Below the pieces are notes generated by a model. That model made no database searches, was not told the origin of the DNA, and was given only the letters and a program-made list of their open reading frames with translations. From Casp-actino8 sp964563545 (GTDB lineage: Bacteria; Actinomycetota; Acidimicrobiia; Acidimicrobiales; Ilumatobacteraceae): a stretch of 34,320 bases of DNA. Numbering within the stretch: position 1 is the stretch's first letter; each line of letters begins with the position of its first letter. The stretch spans positions 1 through 34,320 of the forward strand of contig CAZLXB010000018.1 of the NCBI GenBank assembly GCA_964563545.1. The letters are read 5' to 3'. Positions 30,450-34,320 of the stretch are shown here, in pieces. The translations under genes and the position numbers were made by a program.

Positions 30450-31884
30450 CGCCCACCACCATCCCACATCAACACATCGTCTCGTTCGGGTCCGACACCG
30501 ACGATCCGCACGGGCACTCCGGCCTGCTGTTCGACCACCGAGATGAATCGACGAGCCGACGCGGGCAGATCAGCCGCCGATCGACAACCGCCCAAGACGG
30601 TCTTCCATCCGGGAATCGTCTCGTACACAGGTGTCACCCGTGCCAAGACCTCACTGCGGTCGGGGTAACCGCGCAGCGGACGACCATCGAGTTCGTACCC
30701 GATGCACACCCTGATCTCGTCGAAGTCGTCCAGGACGTCGAGTTTGGTCAGAGCGAGTTCGGTCAGGCTGTTGACCCGCGCCGCGTGCCGCAACATGACG
30801 CAGTCGACCCAGCCGGTCCGACGACGGCGACCGGTCACCGTCCCGAATTCGTGACCGATGTCGACGAGACGATCACCCGTGGCATCGGTGAGTTCGGTCG
30901 GGAACGGACCGGATCCCACACGCGTGGTGTACGCCTTGGTGATTCCGACGATGCGGTCGATGAGACGCGGACCGAGACCCGATCCACTCACCGCCCCACC
31001 CGCTGTGGGATTCGACGACGTGACGTAGGGATACGTCCCGTGGTCGAGATCGAGGAACGTGGCCTGCGCTCCCTCGAGCAACACCGACTCCCCCGACTCG
31101 ACGGCGTCGTGCAAGAGATCGACCGTGTTCTCCACGTACGGGGCCAGACGCTCAGCATACTTCGTGAATCGGGCGACGACGTCGTCGAGATCGAGTTGCT
31201 CGCCACCGAGGTGAGCGATGAGTGCGTTCTGCTCCTTGCCCACGCGACGCACGACCTCGGCGAAGCGAACCAGATCGAGCACTTCGCCGGCCCGGATGCC
31301 GGTGCGGCGTGCCTTGTCGGCGTAAGCCGGACCGATGCCCTTCAGAGTGGTGCCGATCTTGTCGTCGCCTCGGATCGCCTCCGAGATCGCGTCGTGCGAC
31401 TGGTGCCACGGGAAGATCAGGTGCGCCTGACTCGACACGCGAAGTTTGGTGCACGAGATGCCCCGACTCTCGAGCCGATCGATCTCGGCGAAGAGGGTCG
31501 GCAGATCCACGACCACGCCGTTGCCGATGACCGGCGTGACGTGTTCGTAGAACACGCCCGACGGAATCAGTTGCAGCGCGTACTTCTCGGTGCCGACCAC
31601 GACCGTGTGACCGGCGTTGTGACCGCCTTGGTAACGGGCGACGACCGAGTGGTCCTTGGCGAGGAGGTCGATGACCTTGGNNNNNNNNNNNNNNNNNNNN
31701 NNNNNNNNNNNNNNNNNNNNNNNNNNNNNNNNNNNNNNNNNNNNNNNNNNNNNNNNNNNNNNNNNNNNNNNNNNNNNNNNCCTTGGTAACGGGCGACGAC
31801 CGAGTGGTCCTTGGCGAGGAGGTCGATGACCTTGGCCTTGCCCTCGTCACCCCATTGGGCTCCGATGACGACGGTGACGGGCAT
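30446..31884 (-). CDS. purA: Adenylosuccinate synthase (interrupted by an assembly gap)
   Basis: The gene joins IMP and aspartate with GTP to make adenylosuccinate. The N-terminus MPVTVVIGAQWGDEGKAK lies at 31884 and down, right of the N gap; the rest runs from 31680 to 30446. Removing the Ns and one copy of the duplicated 55 bases gives 1284 bases, an unbroken frame of 427 residues, the normal family length. Asp13 and His41 (NAGHT) of the catalytic pair are present, as are YVTSSNPTAGG and the late arginine loop. The P-loop-like motif reads GDEGKAK where the family has GDEGKGK. AGGAG seven bases before the ATG is the ribosome binding site. Downstream come purB and pyrE. Confidence 0.92.
31626..31680. 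repeat. Left copy of a 55-bp duplication at the gap edge
   Basis: These 55 bases end exactly at the gap and are identical to 31781-31835, which begin exactly after it. Both encode the same piece of purA. It is best explained as a k-mer overlap between contigs that was not merged. Confidence 0.95.
31681..31780. other. Run of 100 N (scaffold gap, probably false)
   Basis: Exactly 100 unknown bases stand inside purA. The flanks overlap by 55 identical bases and merging them restores the reading frame at normal length, so there is probably no missing sequence here. Confidence 0.97.
31781..31835. repeat. Right copy of the 55-bp duplication at the gap edge
   Basis: Identical to 31626-31680. The purA frame goes on from it without change when one copy is dropped. 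Confidence 0.95.
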
Positions 31885-32103
31885 GGACTCGCTCCTAACG
31901 ACGGGGAACGTGCCGAAACACTACTCGGCCCGTTCTCGAATGCAGAGACCGAGTTCATCATCGGTTCACCCTTTGGCCACTGCCCTGCCAGCAGCCGGAC
32001 AGTTCATTCATGCATTTTTGTCGCCGAGGTTGAAAGTTTCGTGGAGGCCCGAATACCTCGATCAGCGACCTCCCTTGATCAATCCCGTGAACAAAGGACA
32101 AAC

Positions 32104-33282
32104 ATGCTCGGTACCAATAGATCAATCGGCCGATTCGCCACCCTCACAGCTGCGTCGATCCTTGCCCTCGTCGCTTGCGGTGGTGACGATTCCAGCTCGT
32201 CGGCTGACACCCCCCCGGCGTCGGCCACACCCACCCCTGCACCGACCAGCCAATCCGGATCCGATGATCCGATTGCCACGCTGTACGAAGAGTGCAAGGC
32301 CGAAGGGAAGGTCAACCTCATTGCCCTCCCCGATGAGTGGGCCAACTACAAGGGCATTCTCCAGAGCTTCCGCGACAAGTACCCCGGCATCGACAACCCC
32401 GTGGCGAACCCCGACGCATCGTCAGCCGAGGAAATGGAAGCCGTCGAAACTCTCGCCGGCCAGGACGACATGCCCGACAACGTCGACGTCAGCCCGGCCA
32501 TCGCACAAGAGATGGTCGACAAGGGTCTCTTCGAGCCCTACGTGCTGAGTGTCGACAGCGAAGTTCCGAGTGGACTGAAGGATGCCGACAACAACTGGAC
32601 CGCTGCGTACTACGGCATCATGGCGATCACGACGAACACCAAGATCGTTCCCAACGCCCCCCAGACGTTCGCCGATCTGACCAAGCCCGAATACAAGGGG
32701 CTCGTCGCCCTCAATGGTGATCCCCGCGAGGCGGGCGCGGCGTTCGCGGCAGTGATGGCGGCTTCGTTCGCCAACGGTGGAAGCGCCGACGACATCCTCC
32801 CCGGTATCGAGTTCTTCGCCGAACTCAAGGCCTCGGGCAATCTCGGTAGCACCGACGTCACCAAGGAAACCGTGCTCACTGGCGAGACTCCGATTGCCAT
32901 CGACTGGAGTTACAACGTCCCCGGGCTCGCCTCGGAACTAGAAGCGGCCGGAATCACCTACGAGACCAATTTCCCAAGTGACGGGATCTACGGAGGCTTC
33001 TACGGCCAAGGTGTCATCAAGGATTCACCCAACCAGGCGTGCTCCAAGTTGTGGATGGAGCACATCTTTTCCGACGAGGGTGCACTCGGCTATCTCGAAG
33101 GTGGTGCCGTTCCGGCTCGCATCGAGGCGCTCACGGCAGCCGGACTCGTGACCGACGACGTCAAGAAGAATCTGCCGCCGGATGAACTTCTCTCACAGAT
33201 CAAGTTCCTCACACCCGCGCAGATCAAGGCCGCCAAGGAAGTCCTCGCCGAGCAATGGGGTCCGCTCGTCGCCGACGCCTGA
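32104..33282 (+). CDS. ABC uptake system, substrate-binding lipoprotein
   Basis: The 392-residue protein has a lipoprotein signal (hydrophobic 12-24, lipobox LVAC, C25) and a Ser/Pro/Thr-rich linker (30-51). The binding domain (about 58-390) resembles the extracellular solute-binding family of iron(III), polyamine, 2-aminoethylphosphonate and thiamine importers: EGKVNLIALPDEWANYKGIL, later AAYYGIMAITTNT, TFADLTKPEYKGLVAL and GAVPARIEAL. The frame is open upstream through the purA promoter region, but the ATG at 32104 has AAAGGA and a proper signal peptide. Two permease genes follow. The substrate cannot be told from sequence. The 219-bp space before it, shared with divergent purA, shows no clear promoter apart from a TTGAAA at 32030-32035. 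Confidence 0.85.
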   Translation: MLGTNRSIGRFATLTAASILALVACGGDDSSSSADTPPASATPTPAPTSQSGSDDPIATLYEECKAEGKVNLIALPDEWANYKGILQSFRDKYPGIDNPVANPDASSAEEMEAVETLAGQDDMPDNVDVSPAIAQEMVDKGLFEPYVLSVDSEVPSGLKDADNNWTAAYYGIMAITTNTKIVPNAPQTFADLTKPEYKGLVALNGDPREAGAAFAAVMAASFANGGSADDILPGIEFFAELKASGNLGSTDVTKETVLTGETPIAIDWSYNVPGLASELEAAGITYETNFPSDGIYGGFYGQGVIKDSPNQACSKLWMEHIFSDEGALGYLEGGAVPARIEALTAAGLVTDDVKKNLPPDELLSQIKFLTPAQIKAAKEVLAEQWGPLVADA

Positions 33283-34208
33283 TGTCTTTGCTCGACCTCT
33301 CTCATTCCTCCCCCGGAGACGAAGGGGCCACCGCTTCGGCGGTGGCCCCTTCCCTTCGTCGGAAAGGCCAGACGTTGCGGGACTACGCCGGCCTTCTACC
33401 GTTTCTCACTTTCTTATTGCTCTTCTTGCTCGTCCCGGCCTACAGCGTCTTCGACCAAGCATTGAAGAACCCCGATGGGAGTTTTGGTACCGATGCCTTT
33501 CGCGAGGCGATTTCCGGGCAGAACTTCCAAGCATTCAAGTTTTCGATCACTTTCTCAGCGGGTGCAGCGTTCGTCGGCGTCATCGCCGGGACCCTGCTCG
33601 CTCATGCTGCATCGACTGTCGAAAAGCCTCGTTGGATCAAGAACCTGGTGACTTCATTCAGTGGTGTTGCGGCCAACATGGGTGGTCTGCCTCTCGCCTT
33701 CATGTTTCTTTCGTTGCTGGGGCGCCAAGGCATCCTCACCAAGATCCTCGAGTATTTCGGCTTCGATCTGTACGCCGGCGATTTCGGACTGGGCGAAGTC
33801 AGCGGCCTCATCGTCGTTTACTCCTACTTCAACATCCCGTTGATGGTCCTCGTCACACTTCCGGCGATCGAAGGTCTCCGGCCGGCGTGGCGGGAGGCCT
33901 GCGTCAATCTCGGGGGAACGGGATTCACCTATTGGCGCCGGATCGGATTTCCGGTTCTCCTACCGTCACTTCTCGGCGGCTTTCTCCTTCTGTTCGCCAA
34001 TTCATTCAGTGCTTACGCCACCGCCCAGCAGCTAACGGACAATTCGAAAATCGTTCCCCTCCGCATCGGCTTCTTCCTCGGCGGAGACGTATCGATCGGC
34101 GAGGACGCGGTCGGGTACGGCCTCGCAGCTTGGATGATCATCGTCATGGCGGCATCGATGGGCGCCTACTGGCTACTACGTCGCCGATCGGAGAGGTGGC
34201 TGGGATGA
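33282..34208 (+). CDS. ABC uptake system, permease protein 1
   Basis: The permease (308 residues from ATG 33282) has about six helices and the inner-membrane importer EAA loop, EACVNLGGTGFTYWRRIGFP, followed by LLPSLLGGFLLLFANSFSAYATA. This is the type that works with iron, spermidine/putrescine or phosphonate binding proteins. The ATG shares one base with the stop of the binding-protein gene. The codons 14-24 of this start form one half of a perfect hairpin, which is odd for coding sequence. A TTG at 33375, with GGAAAGG upstream and MRDYAGLLPFLTFLLLF as N-terminus, is a serious alternative start. Confidence 0.84.
   Translation: MSLLDLSHSSPGDEGATASAVAPSLRRKGQTLRDYAGLLPFLTFLLLFLLVPAYSVFDQALKNPDGSFGTDAFREAISGQNFQAFKFSITFSAGAAFVGVIAGTLLAHAASTVEKPRWIKNLVTSFSGVAANMGGLPLAFMFLSLLGRQGILTKILEYFGFDLYAGDFGLGEVSGLIVVYSYFNIPLMVLVTLPAIEGLRPAWREACVNLGGTGFTYWRRIGFPVLLPSLLGGFLLLFANSFSAYATAQQLTDNSKIVPLRIGFFLGGDVSIGEDAVGYGLAAWMIIVMAASMGAYWLLRRRSERWLG
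33321..33352 (+). terminator. Perfect 14-bp hairpin with TTCG loop after the binding-protein gene
   Basis: GAAGGGGCCACCGC (33321-33334) pairs fully with 33339-33352, closed by TTCG. No T-run follows (CCTTCGTCGG). It lies 38 bp after the stop of the binding-protein gene. Such intercistronic hairpins are known to keep binding-protein mRNA more abundant than permease mRNA by partial termination or by blocking 3' decay. Confidence 0.7.
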
Positions 34209-34320
34209 CTGCGATCGGTGGGCAGAGGCGTCTCGGTCGCCGGTTGATACTCCTCATCGGGACGATCTACTTCGCGTTTCCTTTCGTCGCGATGGCACGG
34301 TTCGCATTCCAAAACGTCCA
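34205..34320 (+). CDS. ABC uptake system, permease protein 2 (cut by window end)
   Basis: Only the first 38 codons are present. The ATG overlaps the stop of permease 1 (ATGA). After a basic start (GGQRRLGRRL) comes the first hydrophobic helix, ILLIGTIYFAFPFVAMARFAF, as expected for the second permease of an importer with two membrane subunits. An ATPase gene probably follows outside the window. Confidence 0.75.
   Translation, partial: MTAIGGQRRLGRRLILLIGTIYFAFPFVAMARFAFQNV

Noticed and set aside
30446..31884. purA as two pseudogene fragments or a tandem duplication
   Set aside because: The duplicated 55 bases flank a run of exactly 100 N, and merging restores a full-length frame; this is an assembly effect.
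1..34320. CRISPR arrays, insertion sequences, prophage genes or integrases
   Set aside because: No regularly spaced repeats, transposase motifs or phage proteins were seen on either strand.

Overview
The window looks like a high-GC actinobacterial chromosome, most likely Acidimicrobiia-like. The lineage is an inference from a caa3-type oxidase cluster, a ClpS/DUF2017 pair, a WhiB7-like regulator and GTG/TTG and possibly leaderless starts; I could not run a phylogeny. A 100-N gap flanked by an exact 55-bp duplication shows that it is a scaffolded draft, probably a metagenome or single-cell assembly. Coding density is high and almost all genes are ordinary chromosomal ones.

Left part (1-8117): the 3' part of tRNA-Arg(ACG); a 791-aa secreted GLUG-repeat protein; a divergent TetR regulator with an inverted-repeat operator candidate between them; a small SET-domain protein; a cysteine-rich lipoprotein with an internal duplication; an ABC-2 type exporter (ATPase plus permease); a small winged-helix protein followed by an SbtA-type bicarbonate transporter with a near-consensus leaderless promoter; and a GIY-YIG-like nuclease.

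Middle-left (8118-14966): a WhiB7-like regulator behind a 395-bp leader holding a possible uORF, a Rho-independent terminator and an alternative pairing that would break the terminator, which is the architecture of antibiotic-responsive attenuation. Then come TlpA-like thioredoxin, CcdA and a YjqB/PghP-like hydrolase; the serS-pdxH pair on the other strand; and a second ABC ATPase/permease pair.

Respiratory block (14968-25375, minus strand): ctaB, then nine close-set genes. The last six are a canonical caa3 oxidase set (ctaC with fused cytochrome c, ctaD, ctaE, ctaF, ctaG) plus a TIM-barrel protein. The first three are the most unusual item in the window: a subunit I homologue that has lost all six haem/copper histidines, a second subunit III-like protein, and a seven-helix membrane protein with a C-terminal domain that resembles a cupredoxin. 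They look like a non-catalytic paralogous oxidase module made together with the real enzyme.

Right part (25430-34320): clpS and DUF2017; a tRNA-Glu/Asp/Phe cluster with a UUCG terminator; an acyl-CoA thioesterase; a double-domain universal stress protein with two inverted repeats in its upstream region; the purine/pyrimidine group purA-purB-pyrE (purA is intact once the false gap is closed); and the start of an ABC uptake operon (binding lipoprotein, permease, second permease cut by the window end) with a perfect 14-bp hairpin between the first two genes.
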